DNA of 64,000 nt from Rhodothermus sp. (GTDB lineage Bacteria; Bacteroidota; Rhodothermia; Rhodothermales; Rhodothermaceae): NCBI GenBank assembly GCA_030950375.1, contig JAUZRN010000002.1, positions 1 through 64,000 on the forward strand, written 5' to 3'. A program made the translations under genes and the position numbers. Positions 1-10,900 of the stretch are shown here, piece after piece (within the stretch, counting starts at the first letter, position 1; each line of letters opens with the position of its first letter). Below the pieces are notes generated by a model that saw nothing but the letters and a program-made list of their open reading frames with translations, did no database searches and was not told the DNA's origin.

Positions 1-1270
1 GGATCGGGTGGAGGCGGACGAGCCGTTGTTGGAGATTGGGACGGACAAGGTAGACACGGAGGTGCCGTCACCGGCTTCTGGGGTGTTGCAGGAGATTCTG
101 GTGCCGGAGGGGGAGACAGTGGCTGTCGGCACCGTCCTGGCTCGCATTGCCACGGGTCAACCGGTGGCGGCGACTTCGCCTGAGACGCCCAGGGCGCCAT
201 CGGCTGCTGCGCCCCGCTCAGCAGTTGAGACTGCGGCTGCGCCGTCAACCACTACGGGGGATGGGGCTACAGCCGCGGCCGGACCAATCCCACGGCGTGG
301 GCCGGATGGTCGCTTCTATTCGCCGCTGGTGCGCTCCATTGCAGAAAAGGAAGGTCTGACGCTGGAGGAGTTGACGGCAATTCCCGGAAGCGGTCGTGGC
401 GGCCGCGTAACGAAGCGGGATATCCTGCAATATCTGGAACAACGCAAGCAACGGGTAGCGCGTCCGGCCGAGGTGCGTCCGGCAGCGCCATCACCTGCGC
501 CCGAACGTCCGGCAGCGCCGCGTCCGACTCCACAGGTAGTGGCCGGTACTTACGAGGGCCGTGTCGAGATCATCGAGATGGATCGGATGCGGCAATTGAT
601 TGCCGAGCATATGATCCGCTCGAAGCAGACCTCGGCCCATGTGACTTCGTTCGCCGAGGTAGATGTGACCAATCTGGTGCAGGTGCGCGCGCGCAACAAA
701 GATCGTTTCGAGCAGCGTGAGGGCGTGCGGCTGACCTATCTGCCGTTCTTTGTACAGGCGGTCGTAGAAGCGCTTAAGGAACATCCATGGCTGAATGCTT
801 CGGTTGAAGGCACACGTATTGTTGTCAAAAAAGACTTCCACATTGGTATCGCTGTGGCGCTGGGCACGACCGGACTGGTCGTGCCGGTTATTCGGGATGC
901 CGGACAGAAAAACCTGGTCGGGTTGGCTCGAACCATTGCCGACCTGGTACAGCGCGCTCGTAGTAAGCAGCTACAACCCGATGAGCTACAGGGGGGTACC
1001 TTTACGATCACGAACGTTGGCTCGCTGGGCTCTCTGATGGGGACGCCCATTATTAACCAGCCGCAGGTGGCGATTCTGGCCACTGGAGCTATCAAAAAGC
1101 GCCCGGTGGTGATTGAACATCCGGAGCTTGGCGATGTGATTGCAATCCGGCACATGATGTATCTCTCGCTGTCGTACGACCATCGGATTATTGATGGGGC
1201 CATGGCGGCTTCCTTCCTGCGCAAGCTGACCGAAGTACTCGAGTCCATTGATCCCCACATGGAATTGTAA
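1..1270 (+). CDS. Dihydrolipoamide acyltransferase (E2) of a 2-oxoacid dehydrogenase complex, 5' end missing
   Basis: This is the E2 core of a 2-oxoacid dehydrogenase complex, which passes an acyl group from a swinging lipoyl arm to CoA. The frame is open to the left edge (…DRVEADEPLLEI), so the gene begins outside the window. Domains in order: a lipoyl domain with the modified lysine in the GTDKVDTE motif, an Ala/Pro-rich linker, an E3-binding domain (FYSPLVRSIAEKEG…GRGGRVTKRDIL), a second Pro-rich linker, and the catalytic domain ending in SYDHRIIDGA, whose His and Asp are the active-site pair. Whether the substrate is 2-oxoglutarate, pyruvate or a branched-chain acid cannot be told, because the E1 partner is not in view. 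Confidence 0.93.
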   Translation, partial: DRVEADEPLLEIGTDKVDTEVPSPASGVLQEILVPEGETVAVGTVLARIATGQPVAATSPETPRAPSAAAPRSAVETAAAPSTTTGDGATAAAGPIPRRGPDGRFYSPLVRSIAEKEGLTLEELTAIPGSGRGGRVTKRDILQYLEQRKQRVARPAEVRPAAPSPAPERPAAPRPTPQVVAGTYEGRVEIIEMDRMRQLIAEHMIRSKQTSAHVTSFAEVDVTNLVQVRARNKDRFEQREGVRLTYLPFFVQAVVEALKEHPWLNASVEGTRIVVKKDFHIGIAVALGTTGLVVPVIRDAGQKNLVGLARTIADLVQRARSKQLQPDELQGGTFTITNVGSLGSLMGTPIINQPQVAILATGAIKKRPVVIEHPELGDVIAIRHMMYLSLSYDHRIIDGAMAASFLRKLTEVLESIDPHMEL

Positions 1271-1371
1271 GCAGCCACTTGTTAACGGATCATTACATTT
1301 GGGCAGGGTGGATTTCGCGTGTTCCGGCGTTAGCTTCCCGGAGTTAAGTACCGCGCGGGATTTCCGGATGT

Positions 1372-3258
1372 ATGGAACACGCTGTTGGCTGGAGGCTACT
1401 GCTACAGCATTTGCCGGTGGCAGCCGCGGTGGTTGATGCGGCGCTGTGCTACCGGGCGGTCAATCCGCAGTGGTGCCGGACATTTGCCCTTTCGGCCGAC
1501 GAGGTTATAGGACAGTCCCATCTGACTTTTTTTGAGGACGAAGAGGAGTACTGGCAGCAAACCATCCGGCAGGTGCTGGAGGGAGCGACCGTGGTAGGCG
1601 CAGAAGCCGGATTGCGACGTCGTGGAGGTCCGGCTTTCTGGGTGCGCTGGTGGGCGCAGACCTGTGTACTGGAAGAACAAAGAGGGGTGATCCTGGTGTT
1701 TGAGGATCAAACCGAGCGGCATCGGACCTGTGAAGCCCTGGAGGCTTCCCAACGGCTTTTGACCCGTATTCTATCCTGTTCGCTGGAAGGCATCATGGTA
1801 TTGCGTCCGGTGTATCATCCGGACGGTGAGATCGTCGACTTTGTATGGCTCCTGGCCAATCCACGCGCCCACGCGCTGCTTCAACAACAGGAGTTAACCC
1901 ATCGGCGGCTACGCGAGACCCTCCCGGAGCAGACCCTGTGTGGCTTTTTTGAGGCCTGTGTGCGGGTTATGCAGCGGGGAACCCCGCTGCAGCAAACTTT
2001 CCGCTTTCGGCAAGAAGCCCGTTCTATCTGGCTGGAAATGACCGCGACCCGGTTGGACGAAGGAGTGGCTGTGATCTTTCGAGATGTGACGGAAGCGCGA
2101 GAAGCCGAAGCCCAGCTTCGAGAGCGAGAGCGTCTGTTTCGGCTGCTGGCGGAGAATATGACCGACCTGGTAGCCCTGCATGCTCCCGATGGGCGCTTCG
2201 TGTACGTCAGTCCTTCCGCAGGGCGCATTGTCGGATACGCACCCGAAGAATTGATCGGGCAACAGCCCGAAGCTTTCTGGCATCCTGAAGATCGCAACCG
2301 GCTACAATCCCTGGTCCAGCAGGTGGGTACCGGCACGCATCCGGGGACCTTGGTCTATCGTTTTCGTCACAAGCAGGGGTCCTATCGGTGGCTGGAGACG
2401 CATGTACGCGCCATTCGAGACGAGGCCGGCCAGGTAGTACAACTGCAGAGCAGCTCACGCGATGTAACCGATCGGGTGCAAGCCGAACAGGCTCTGGCCC
2501 GTTCCAACGAGACGCTTCAGCAGCGGAATCGTGAATTGCAGGAATTTGCCTATATGGCGTCGCATGACCTGCAAGAACCGCTGCGGAAGATACGTGCCTT
2601 TGCCGAGCTGCTCAAGGAAGAGTATGCTCCCCTGCTGGATGATGAGGGACGCTACTACCTGGATCGCATGCAGGATGCTGCCACGCGCATGTCTCGCCTG
2701 ATCGAGGATCTGCTGACGTTCTCGCGGGTCACGACGCAGGGACGGCCGTTTGAGCGGGTCGATCTGCACGCCATCCTGCAGCAGGTGCTGGCCGACCTGG
2801 AGGTGCGCATTGCAGAAACGGGCGCACAGGTGCATGTTGAGGGCCACTGGCCCGTGGTAGAAGCCGATGCCACTCAGATGCGGCAACTCCTGCAGAACCT
2901 GATCGGGAATGCGCTCAAGTTCCATCATCCCGACCGTCCGCCCGAGGTCTGGCTTCGAGCAAGTCTGGAAGGCGAAGATGCAGAAACCTCATGTATCATT
3001 GAGGTACAAGACAACGGGATTGGTTTTGATGAGAAATACCTGGATCGTATCTTCTCTCCATTCCAGCGGCTGCATGGACGGGGGCGCTATGCGGGCACCG
3101 GGATGGGGCTGGCTATCTGTCGCCGCATTGTCGAGCGGCACCACGGACAGCTTACGGCCCGCAGCCAACCCGGGGCGGGGGCTACGTTTATCGTCCGGCT
3201 GCCTCTGACGCAACCACCGGGTGCTGTTTTTCCGCCATCTTCGACGATCCACGCATGA
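1372..3258 (+). CDS. Multi-PAS sensor histidine kinase, apparently soluble
   Basis: A 628-residue histidine kinase with no membrane segment or signal peptide, so it probably senses a cytoplasmic or diffusible signal. Three PAS-like regions lie at about residues 10-115, 125-240 and 255-370. A HisKA domain follows, with the phospho-acceptor H398 in ASHDLQEPLRK, then a HATPase domain with an N box (NLIGNALKFHHP), a DNGIGF motif and a GTGMGLAI motif. The ATG at 1372 lacks a strong ribosome site. Its stop overlaps the next gene's start (ATGA at 3255-3258), so kinase and regulator are translationally coupled. The H-box type is typical of kinases paired with Rcp1-like regulators. The signal is unknown. 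Confidence 0.9.
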   Translation: MEHAVGWRLLLQHLPVAAAVVDAALCYRAVNPQWCRTFALSADEVIGQSHLTFFEDEEEYWQQTIRQVLEGATVVGAEAGLRRRGGPAFWVRWWAQTCVLEEQRGVILVFEDQTERHRTCEALEASQRLLTRILSCSLEGIMVLRPVYHPDGEIVDFVWLLANPRAHALLQQQELTHRRLRETLPEQTLCGFFEACVRVMQRGTPLQQTFRFRQEARSIWLEMTATRLDEGVAVIFRDVTEAREAEAQLRERERLFRLLAENMTDLVALHAPDGRFVYVSPSAGRIVGYAPEELIGQQPEAFWHPEDRNRLQSLVQQVGTGTHPGTLVYRFRHKQGSYRWLETHVRAIRDEAGQVVQLQSSSRDVTDRVQAEQALARSNETLQQRNRELQEFAYMASHDLQEPLRKIRAFAELLKEEYAPLLDDEGRYYLDRMQDAATRMSRLIEDLLTFSRVTTQGRPFERVDLHAILQQVLADLEVRIAETGAQVHVEGHWPVVEADATQMRQLLQNLIGNALKFHHPDRPPEVWLRASLEGEDAETSCIIEVQDNGIGFDEKYLDRIFSPFQRLHGRGRYAGTGMGLAICRRIVERHHGQLTARSQPGAGATFIVRLPLTQPPGAVFPPSSTIHA

Positions 3259-3704
3259 GCGCTACGGAATCTGTCGTTATCCTGCTGGCTGATGACGATC
3301 CCGACGATCGTCTGTTGACCATCCGGGCCCTCAAACGAAGTCGCCTGCGGAATGAGATTTATACCGTGGAGGATGGCGAAGAGCTTATGGACTACCTCTA
3401 TCGGCGCGGGCCCTATGCCGATCCAGTGCGCTCGCCCCGTCCGGGGTTGATTTTGCTGGACCTGAACATGCCCCGCAAGGATGGCCGGGAGGCTTTGCGG
3501 GACATCAAGTCTGATCCAGCGCTCCGGCGTATTCCTGTGATTGTATTGACCACGTCGAATGCCGAAGCCGATATTCTGCGCAGCTACGATCTGGGTGTGA
3601 ACGCCTTCATTACCAAACCAGTCACTTTCGATGGACTGGTGCGCGCGCTGCAGGTACTGGGCGACTTTTGGTTTGAGATTGTGCGACTTCCTTCCGTGGA
3701 TTAA
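3255..3704 (+). CDS. Single-domain response regulator, Rcp1-like
   Basis: A 149-residue receiver domain with no output domain. It has the acidic pocket DDDPDD near residues 13-18, the phospho-acceptor D69 in LILLDLNMPRKDG, the TT switch in VLTTS and the conserved Lys in ITKPV. Its length and the extended segment after the first helix (YLYRRGPYADP) match Rcp1-type regulators, which pair with kinases of the kind encoded immediately upstream. It overlaps that kinase by 4 bp and lies 5 bp before the next gene, so the three form one operon. With no DNA-binding part it probably acts by protein contact or as a phosphate relay to the downstream hybrid kinase. The relay is inference. Confidence 0.9.
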   Translation: MSATESVVILLADDDPDDRLLTIRALKRSRLRNEIYTVEDGEELMDYLYRRGPYADPVRSPRPGLILLDLNMPRKDGREALRDIKSDPALRRIPVIVLTTSNAEADILRSYDLGVNAFITKPVTFDGLVRALQVLGDFWFEIVRLPSVD

Positions 3705-3709
3705 CGCTG

Positions 3710-5611
3710 ATGAGGACCAAGCCCCTGGACATTCTGCTGGTTGAGGACGATGAAGAGGATTATCATATCGTTCGTCGGCTTCTGAGCCGGGCCACTACGA
3801 TCCAATGTACACTCCACTGGCGGGCCAGTTATGAGGATGGTTTGGCGGCGTTGCGGATGCAGCCGTTCGATGTGTGTCTGGTGGACTACCGGCTGGGAGC
3901 GCACGACGGTCTGTCGTTGTTGCGGACGATTCGGAGCGAAGGGATTACGCTGCCTATCATTTTACTGACCGGCCAGGGAGATCTCCAGGTGGATCTGGAG
4001 GCGATGGCGGCCGGCGCCTGGGATTATCTGATCAAAGGACAGATCGATACCCCCCAGTTGGAGCGCACCATCCGCTATGCGGTAGAACGTCACCGGGCCG
4101 AAGAGCGCATCCGGGAACAGGCTGCCCTTCTGGATGCAGCCCGCGATGTGATTATGGCCGTCGATCTGGAGGGACGGATTACCTACTGGAACCGAAGTGC
4201 CGAGCAACTTACTGGAAAGAAAGCAACGGCAGTACAGGGACGACCGGTCTGGGAGGTACTGGATGGCCTGGATCGGGCGTTGCTCCAGGAAGCTTTTCGC
4301 GCAGTGCAGGCCGAAGGTGTCTGGCATGGAACCCTCCGGTTGCATAAGCACGATGGTGAAGAGCGCCTGCTGGAAAGCCGCTGTACGCTGGTGCGCGATG
4401 CATACGGTCAGCCTCGTTCCGTTCTGATGATCAGTACGGATGTGACGGAGCGGCGCCAGCTCGAACAACAGTTTCTGCGGGCGCAGCGCATGGAAAGCAT
4501 CGGTCGGCTGGTCAGCGGAATGGCCCACGACCTCAACAATCTGTTTGTGCCCATTCTGCTGGGCGTGCGTATGCTGTCTCAGGACACGCTGGATCCCGAA
4601 AGACGTGCGCGTGCACTGGGCATGATCCAACGCAGCGCTGAGCGCGGAGCTGATCTGGTACGTCAGGTGCTGGCTTTTGCCCGGGGTATGGAAGGGGAGC
4701 GGGCGCTGCTGGACGTGCGCACCATCGTGCAGGAAGTGGCGCATCTCCTGCAGGAGACCTTTCCCAGCACCATTCGCATCGAAACACAGGTGGATGAGGC
4801 GCTGTGGTCAGTGCAGGGAGATGCCACGCAGCTACAACAGGTTCTCATGAACCTGTGCGTCAATGCACGGGATGCCATGCCTGAGGGGGGACACCTGCTG
4901 CTCGCGGCTGAGAATGTCAGGGTAGACGAACCCTATGCCCGTCGGGTGCTGGAGGCGCGGCCAGGCCCATACGTTCGCCTCACGGTCAGTGATACAGGCA
5001 CAGGCATTCCGCATGATATTCTCGACAAAATCTTTGAGCCTTTCTTTACAACGAAGCCGGTGGGCAAAGGGTCGGGACTGGGGCTTTCTACTGTGTACAG
5101 CATTGTGCGCAGCCACGGCGGCTTTATCAACGTGTATAGCGAGCCCGGGCAGGGTACCACGTTTCGGGTGTATTTGCCAGCTGCCCCTGAAGTTGAAGCC
5201 ACGGTAGCTAAGGCGGAGACGCCGACCTATCGGGGAGCTGGCGAGGGCATACTGCTGGTCGATGACGAGCCTTTTGTGCTGGAATCGGCTCGTGAAGTTC
5301 TGGAACAACTGGGCTATCGGGTTTATCCCGCCACACAGGGGCAAGAGGCACTGGATCAACTGGAAGCTCACGCTGCTGATATTCGTGCGGTTATTACTGA
5401 TCTGGTGATGCCTGAAATGGATGGCCTGGCGCTGATCCGGGCGATCCGAGAGCGATGGCCGGAACTCCCTGTGGTAGCATCCAGTGGGTTGCACGGGGGC
5501 CGTGCCGAAGCTGCACGGCAGGCCGGGGCACACGCTTTTCTGCATAAGCCCTATACGGCTGAGAAACTGGCTGCTGTCCTGCACCAGGTACTCCGCAGCC
5601 AGAGGCGCTAA
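3710..5611 (+). CDS. Hybrid histidine kinase with REC-PAS-HisKA-HATPase-REC order
   Basis: A 633-residue soluble hybrid kinase. Domains in order: an N-terminal receiver (phospho-acceptor D59 in CLVDYRLG), a PAS domain at about 126-245, HisKA with H273 in MAHDLNNLF, a HATPase domain (NLCVNARDAMPEGG, then GKGSGLGLSTVYSIV), and a C-terminal receiver with D564 in VITDLVMPEMDG. The N-terminal receiver probably takes phosphate from the upstream kinase, and the C-terminal one is the usual hybrid-kinase receiver. No DNA-binding, GGDEF or HPt domain is present, so the final output lies elsewhere. It is the last gene of the operon and is followed by a hairpin shared with the convergent clpP gene. Confidence 0.9.
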   Translation: MRTKPLDILLVEDDEEDYHIVRRLLSRATTIQCTLHWRASYEDGLAALRMQPFDVCLVDYRLGAHDGLSLLRTIRSEGITLPIILLTGQGDLQVDLEAMAAGAWDYLIKGQIDTPQLERTIRYAVERHRAEERIREQAALLDAARDVIMAVDLEGRITYWNRSAEQLTGKKATAVQGRPVWEVLDGLDRALLQEAFRAVQAEGVWHGTLRLHKHDGEERLLESRCTLVRDAYGQPRSVLMISTDVTERRQLEQQFLRAQRMESIGRLVSGMAHDLNNLFVPILLGVRMLSQDTLDPERRARALGMIQRSAERGADLVRQVLAFARGMEGERALLDVRTIVQEVAHLLQETFPSTIRIETQVDEALWSVQGDATQLQQVLMNLCVNARDAMPEGGHLLLAAENVRVDEPYARRVLEARPGPYVRLTVSDTGTGIPHDILDKIFEPFFTTKPVGKGSGLGLSTVYSIVRSHGGFINVYSEPGQGTTFRVYLPAAPEVEATVAKAETPTYRGAGEGILLVDDEPFVLESAREVLEQLGYRVYPATQGQEALDQLEAHAADIRAVITDLVMPEMDGLALIRAIRERWPELPVVASSGLHGGRAEAARQAGAHAFLHKPYTAEKLAAVLHQVLRSQRR

Positions 5612-5614
5612 CAT

Positions 5615-5647
5615 AAAAAAAAACGGCCTGCTCCAGCGAGCAGGCCG
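5615..5647 (-). terminator. Rho-independent terminator of the tig-clpP unit
   Basis: A perfect 9-bp inverted repeat (CGGCCTGCT / AGCAGGCCG, 6-nt loop) lies at 5624-5647. On the minus strand it is followed by nine consecutive T residues (A-run 5615-5623 on plus), which makes it a textbook terminator for clpP. The plus side lacks a T-run, so it would stop the kinase operon only weakly. Confidence 0.88.
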
Positions 5648-5674
5648 CCGTTGGCCATGACGAAGGAGGCCGCA

Positions 5675-6421
5675 CTATGCGTCGTTTCCCTTCTCCTTGT
5701 CGTCAGAGGCCTGACCGTCCGTAGACGGGAAAAAGCCGCGTCGCGGTGTCAAGACGTTGTCCACCAATCCGTATTCCTTGGCTTCGAGTGCGCTGAGCCA
5801 GAAATCTCGGTCGACGTCCTGAGCAATGCGCTCTTTGGGTTGCCCTGTATGAAAAGCCAGGATGTCGTTCAAACGCTCCCGCATTTTGAGGATTTCGCGG
5901 GCGTGAATTTCAATGTCAGTCGCCTGGCCTTGCACCCCGCTCATCCAGGGCTGGTGAATCATAATGCGGGAGTTGGGAAGGGCTGCGCGTTTGCCTTTAA
6001 CACCGGCGGCCAGCAGCACAGCACCCATTGAGGCGGCCAGGCCTACGCAGATGGTGGCCACCGGCGGGGCGACATATTGCATCGTGTCGTATACCGCCAG
6101 GCCGCTATCGATGGAGCCACCCGGAGAATTGATATAAATGTTGATGTCACGCTCAGCGTCTTCACTGGCCAGCCAGAGTAGCTGGGCTACAACCAGGTTG
6201 GCGATCTGGTCGTTAATCGGCGTGCCGATGATGACGATGCGCTCTTTCAGCAGGCGACTGAAGATGTCATAAGCGCGTTCCCCGCGCGTGGTCTGCTCGA
6301 TCACAATGGGGACCAACGCGCCGACCGGATACTGTTGGAATGGCCCGCTGTAAATCCCGGAAGGGAGCGTCAGATGCTGCGAGAACTTCAGAAAATCCTC
6401 TACAAGTCTACGGTCGGACAT
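5675..6421 (-). CDS. clpP: ATP-dependent Clp protease proteolytic subunit
   Basis: ClpP serine protease, the barrel that degrades proteins unfolded by ClpX or ClpA/C. The catalytic triad is S131 (GLAASMGA), H156 (RIMIHQP) and D206 (DVDRDF), aligning with S97/H122/D171 of the mature E. coli enzyme. At 248 residues it is longer than usual. Mature ClpP normally begins at the equivalent of ALVPIVIEQ (residue 35 here), so a propeptide of about 34 residues is predicted. There is also a short charged C-terminal tail. It lies 50 bp downstream of tig and is probably co-transcribed with it. clpX is not adjacent but about 28 kb away at 34.4 kb. Confidence 0.97.
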   Translation of the reverse strand: MSDRRLVEDFLKFSQHLTLPSGIYSGPFQQYPVGALVPIVIEQTTRGERAYDIFSRLLKERIVIIGTPINDQIANLVVAQLLWLASEDAERDINIYINSPGGSIDSGLAVYDTMQYVAPPVATICVGLAASMGAVLLAAGVKGKRAALPNSRIMIHQPWMSGVQGQATDIEIHAREILKMRERLNDILAFHTGQPKERIAQDVDRDFWLSALEAKEYGLVDNVLTPRRGFFPSTDGQASDDKEKGNDA

Positions 6422-6471
6422 TGCTGTCTGGTCTCTGGTCAGGTTAGCAGGACTTGGACAGGCATTCGCTC

Positions 6472-7836
6472 CTACCGAACGTCTCCCTCAGGGTTCCGAG
6501 CTTCGGTATCTTCCTGGCGGGCTTGCAGGCGTTCAAGGTAAGCCGCCCGGTCCAGGTTTTCGAGCTGAAATTTCGTCTGGAGCGTATCGAACACCTTCTG
6601 GGTCAGCAACCGCCGTCGCAGCTGGTTCATCAGCTCGGGAACCGACTCATAAAACTGGCGCAGCTGCTCTGCACTCAACCTGCCATCTGCGTCGGCCTGC
6701 GTTTCGAAGAAAGCCTGCACTTCTTCGTCGGTTACTTCCAGGCCGAAGGTTTCTACTACTTTGTCAAAGATAAACATCCAGCGGGCCTGTTGCTCAGCCA
6801 GGGCGCGATTGGCATGTCGAAAGGCTGTCTCGTCGAAGTCCGCAGGAAGCTGGCCGTTGTTGCGCCGGCGCACATCTTCGACGAACTCGTCCAGCACCAT
6901 TTCCACAGCAGATTCCGGCACCGGAATTGGATGCAGGGCCAGCAACCGGTTCATGATTTCCTGTTCCAGCAGCTCCCGAGACTCCCGGTTCCATCGCTCC
7001 TGCAATTCTTTGCGAACCAGTTCGCGTAGGCCGGCTTCGTCGGAGGCCTGGCCGCGCGTGATTTTCTGGATAAAGTCGGCATCCAGGGCCGGTAGCTCGC
7101 GCCGTTTGGTCTCTCGGACATGTATCTCGTAGCGGTGCGTATGGACAGGCTCGCCGGAAGCTTCGTCGCCATGCGGCAGGTCGACGCGCACCGTCTCGCC
7201 TGCCTTTTTGCCCAGCAGGGCCTGACGGATTTCCTCACGGAGTCGGGGATCATCCAGGAAAAACGAGACGCCTTCTTCCTTTTCGCCGATGATGGGTGTG
7301 CCTGTGGCTTCATCCAGACGCTGCAGATCGACAACGGCGTAATCTTCAGCACCCAGGGGTGTGTCGGACGGTAGATCGACCAGCTCGGCCTGTTCTTTTT
7401 GCAGGCGTCGAATGGTTTCTTCGACCTCCTCTTCGGTAACCTGGTGGACCAAGTGGGGGATGGTCTCCTGGTCGAGGGGCTTCAGTTCAAACTCGGGGCG
7501 TACACCGAAGCGGAGCACCGCATGCAAATCGGTGTCCGGCTTGTAATCCAGACGGAGCAGGCGGGGACGGCCGATCACCTTGTAGGTGCCGGGTTTGAGC
7601 ACAACCGCTTCAAGCGCTTCGCGCACCTTACGTTCAGCCAATTCCAGCGCTACTTCATCGCCATAGAGCTTTTTAATGAGGGACAGTGGCGCTTTACCGG
7701 GACGGAATCCTTTGAGTTGAACGCGTCCGCGCAGCTGACGCAGTATCTGGTCCAGTTCGGGTTGCAACGCTTCGGCAGGAACGTGGATGGTCAGTTCGTA
7801 TTCTACCGGACTGATCTCTTTGATTTCGGTTTGCAT
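6472..7836 (-). CDS. tig: Trigger factor
   Basis: Ribosome-associated chaperone and peptidyl-prolyl isomerase that meets nascent chains at the exit tunnel. The 454-residue length fits the family. The N-terminal ribosome-docking domain carries the signature GFRPGKAP (residues 43-50). A diverged FKBP-type domain follows at about 160-245, and then the helical C-terminal cradle. It starts at the ATG at 7836, about 40 bp downstream of the terminator-like hairpin that closes the preceding gene, so its promoter must lie in that short gap or in the hairpin region. clpP follows 50 bp downstream, a common bacterial order. Confidence 0.96.
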   Translation of the reverse strand: MQTEIKEISPVEYELTIHVPAEALQPELDQILRQLRGRVQLKGFRPGKAPLSLIKKLYGDEVALELAERKVREALEAVVLKPGTYKVIGRPRLLRLDYKPDTDLHAVLRFGVRPEFELKPLDQETIPHLVHQVTEEEVEETIRRLQKEQAELVDLPSDTPLGAEDYAVVDLQRLDEATGTPIIGEKEEGVSFFLDDPRLREEIRQALLGKKAGETVRVDLPHGDEASGEPVHTHRYEIHVRETKRRELPALDADFIQKITRGQASDEAGLRELVRKELQERWNRESRELLEQEIMNRLLALHPIPVPESAVEMVLDEFVEDVRRRNNGQLPADFDETAFRHANRALAEQQARWMFIFDKVVETFGLEVTDEEVQAFFETQADADGRLSAEQLRQFYESVPELMNQLRRRLLTQKVFDTLQTKFQLENLDRAAYLERLQARQEDTEARNPEGDVR

Positions 7837-7874
7837 GCTGGAAAACGTTGACGATACCTGAGATCTTCGCTACG

Positions 7875-7912
7875 AAAAAACCGCCGACCCGAAGCTGGCC
7901 CGGCGATCGGCT
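7875..7912 (-). terminator. Probable terminator between the barrel-fusion gene and tig
   Basis: On the minus strand an imperfect GC-rich hairpin (outer arms GCCGA/TCGGC at 7883-7887 and 7907-7911, with additional C-G pairs inside) is followed by six T residues (plus-strand A-run 7875-7880). It lies just after the stop of the 7948-11181 gene. The stem has an internal loop, so this call is weaker than the others. Confidence 0.55.
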
Positions 7913-7947
7913 CCCTTTAAATCAGGGGCATGATCTCGGGTTCCAGC

Positions 7948-10900
7948 TCAGAAATCAAGACCTACCGAGAAGTAGAAGCGCCGTTTGAGAAAGCGCCGGC
8001 CATCGAACGGCCAGGCGAAATCAAACCGGAAGGGAAAACCCAGCATAATGGTACGCAGGCCCAACCCGCTGGCTATCCGTACGTCGTCGAGCACCTGCAC
8101 GCCGCTTTCGTTTTTACGGAACAGGTTCAGGCGACGGTTAGAGGGACTGCCCCATACAGCACCTACGTCCAGAAAGGCCGTGCCCTGCAGGTTATAAAGC
8201 GGCAGTAAGGGGAGCGGACCGGGTAACAGGGCAGCAATAAGCGGAAAGCGAAATTCGGCATTGAACAATCCGAAATAGGGCCCCTTAAGGGTATTGATAT
8301 GGGTGGCGCGCAGGGGGAGCACCGGCGTGGCAAAGACGAAGTCGGTCAGGTCCTCTATCGGAAAGCTGGCAAAGCGTCGATTGATCCAGTTTTCCACGCC
8401 GGCCGAATAGAAAAGCTGTGGGTTTGGGCCAAACGAAGCGCCGCCGGCCAGGCGGAAGGCAAAGCGATAGAGCCCGCGTCCGAAGGCTGTGTACGTGCGC
8501 AGATCGGCCAGCAGGGTCACAAAGCGGATCTGACGACCATATAGCAAATTGCCCGGGCTACCGGCAAGCTGGACAGCTAAGCGGTGACCGCCAACGGGTG
8601 CCAGTAAACCCGGCACGCTTACGTCACGGGTATAGGTGATCGACGGATAGATAAGCGTACGGGTGATCGGGGGTTGCGTCAGGTTTCCGATGTCGGTCCG
8701 ATTAACGCCCATGTAGGATAGACCAAAGTCGAAGCGCTCGAATTTATTGAGCGGATAGCTGGCCCCCAGGTTCACGCCATAGTGGCGGTAGCGATAGAGC
8801 GTGCGCAGGGTATAGTCCGGAAGGAGCCGGGCCACGTGATAGACGGCGATTGTCCAGTCGGTCCGCCGGGGCAGGTAGCTGTAGGCAATGAGGTAATCGG
8901 AATTGCGCAGGTCGACCAGCAGGTTAGTGGCGGCCCAGATGCGGTGGTTGCCCAGCATATCGCTGAACATCATCTGCGTAACGCTCTGAACGCCGTAGAG
9001 CATATCGTAGCCGGCTGTGCCATAGACCAGATCGGGCGTGAAGTACAGGCGATAGCGGCGGGGGCGATAGCGGCCGTTTTCGTCCATATTATGGCGGGGG
9101 GCGAAAGGGTCGGAGGTATAGGAGGAGGTAGCAGGGGTAGGACGGGCTTCCTCAAAGGCCGAGCTAAATACATAATTGCGAAAGTCCACCCGTAGCGTGC
9201 CGTAACGCGTAGAATCGGATTGTTCAGCGGAACGGTCTGTGCCGATGATGCCGGTTGCTGTGGTAGTGGTAAGCAGGGGGGTGACCGCGTGCAGGGGCCG
9301 GGAGGCATCGCGCAGGAAGGGGTTACGCTGTCGCAGCGCCTCCGAGGCCAGCGCCAGGGCCGGGGCAGGTCGTGACGTTCGACGTAGACGTCGCTGGGCC
9401 CAGACAGTGGGAGGCAATGTGTCGGAGGCCAGGCGGCGAGCAAAGGGATTTTTGATCAGATAGATAGAGGGCACACCATCCCGCAGGCTGACTACGGCCG
9501 CTTTGTGCCCGTCGGCGGAGAGGGAAACCTGCTGGATGCCCATCACCACGTTAGTCAGCGGCCGTTCGGTGCCGGTGCGCAGGTTCTTTTCGTACAGGTT
9601 GGGAATGCCATTGCGGTCTGAAATAAACAGAAGGCGATCGGGATCGCTTCCGAAACGGCCGCTACGGTCGTCCCAGGGCTCGGTGGTTGTCAGCCGTTCG
9701 ATACGCACTGGATCAAGATAAAGCAGATAGAGGTCGTAGCCGCGGGTCAGATGAGGGGGCAGATCGAAGGTGCCGGCACGATAGCGACCCGGCTCCACAT
9801 AGTCGCCTCGGTCGCTGTGGAATACAAGGGCCTGACCATCGGGCCGCCAGGACGGTTCGTGATCGCTAAAGACATCGCTGGTGTAGTTGATCGTCTCTCC
9901 AGTGCGTAGATCCAGCACGTAGATATCGCTCTGCGCCTGTTGGGTACCAGCGAAAGCAATCCGACGGCCGTCTGGACTCCAGGACAGCGACAGGATCTGC
10001 TCAACGCCCGGAATGCGGTAACGGACGTGGGCACCGGTCTCGACATTGATTACTGCGATGACATCGGTAGGACCGCTCTTGACGGCCAGTGCCAGAAAGC
10101 GACCATCCGGGCTCCAGGTAAGGCCGGGCGTCAAAATACGCAGGCTCTCAAAATCGGGACTGGTCTGGCCCGCTACCAGCCGACGGAGGATTTTGCCATC
10201 ATTGGCATTGGCCAGGTATACATCGAACAGTCCGTGACGGTTGGTGATGAAAGCAATACGGTCGCCCTGAGGCGAAAGAGCAGGACTCGTGTTGTAGGAA
10301 CCTGCGTTGCGGGCCGTCAGCAGGGGACGGCCAATGTCGTCAAGTGGCTCACGGGCTGTTAGCTCCGGATAGTAAATTTCACGCAACGCTTTATGCCAGC
10401 GCTCCGATAGCTCCCGCAGTGACAATCCTGTTGCCTGCCGGATGCCTGCCTCGACCGAGTGGGTCAGGCGCACCCGCTGGAGAATCTCGGCAATTTTTTC
10501 CCGGCCGTACTGCTCGGCGATGTAATCCCAGACGCTCTGACCGCCCCGGTAAGCAAAGTAGCCCGAAAGGTAAGGGATCGGTGCGAGGTGATCGTTTAAA
10601 ATAGCCTCCCGGACGTACATGTCGGCGTTTGTATCCCATCCCAGCGCAGCATATTCAGCCAGGCCTTCATTGAACCAGAGCGGCAGCACCAGTTGCAGGT
10701 TGTTCTGGAGTATCGATTGGAGCGAACCGCCGTAGAACATGTCATTCAGTATAGCATGGACCAGTTCGTGGTGAATTACCCGGCGGTAGTCCCGGTAATC
10801 GCCCATGAAAGGGACAGCGATGCGATTCTTGTAGAGTTCGGTGACGCCCCCGATACCTTCGCTGTAGTCCGGCAGATCTACGGCATTGGTGACCGTGAAG

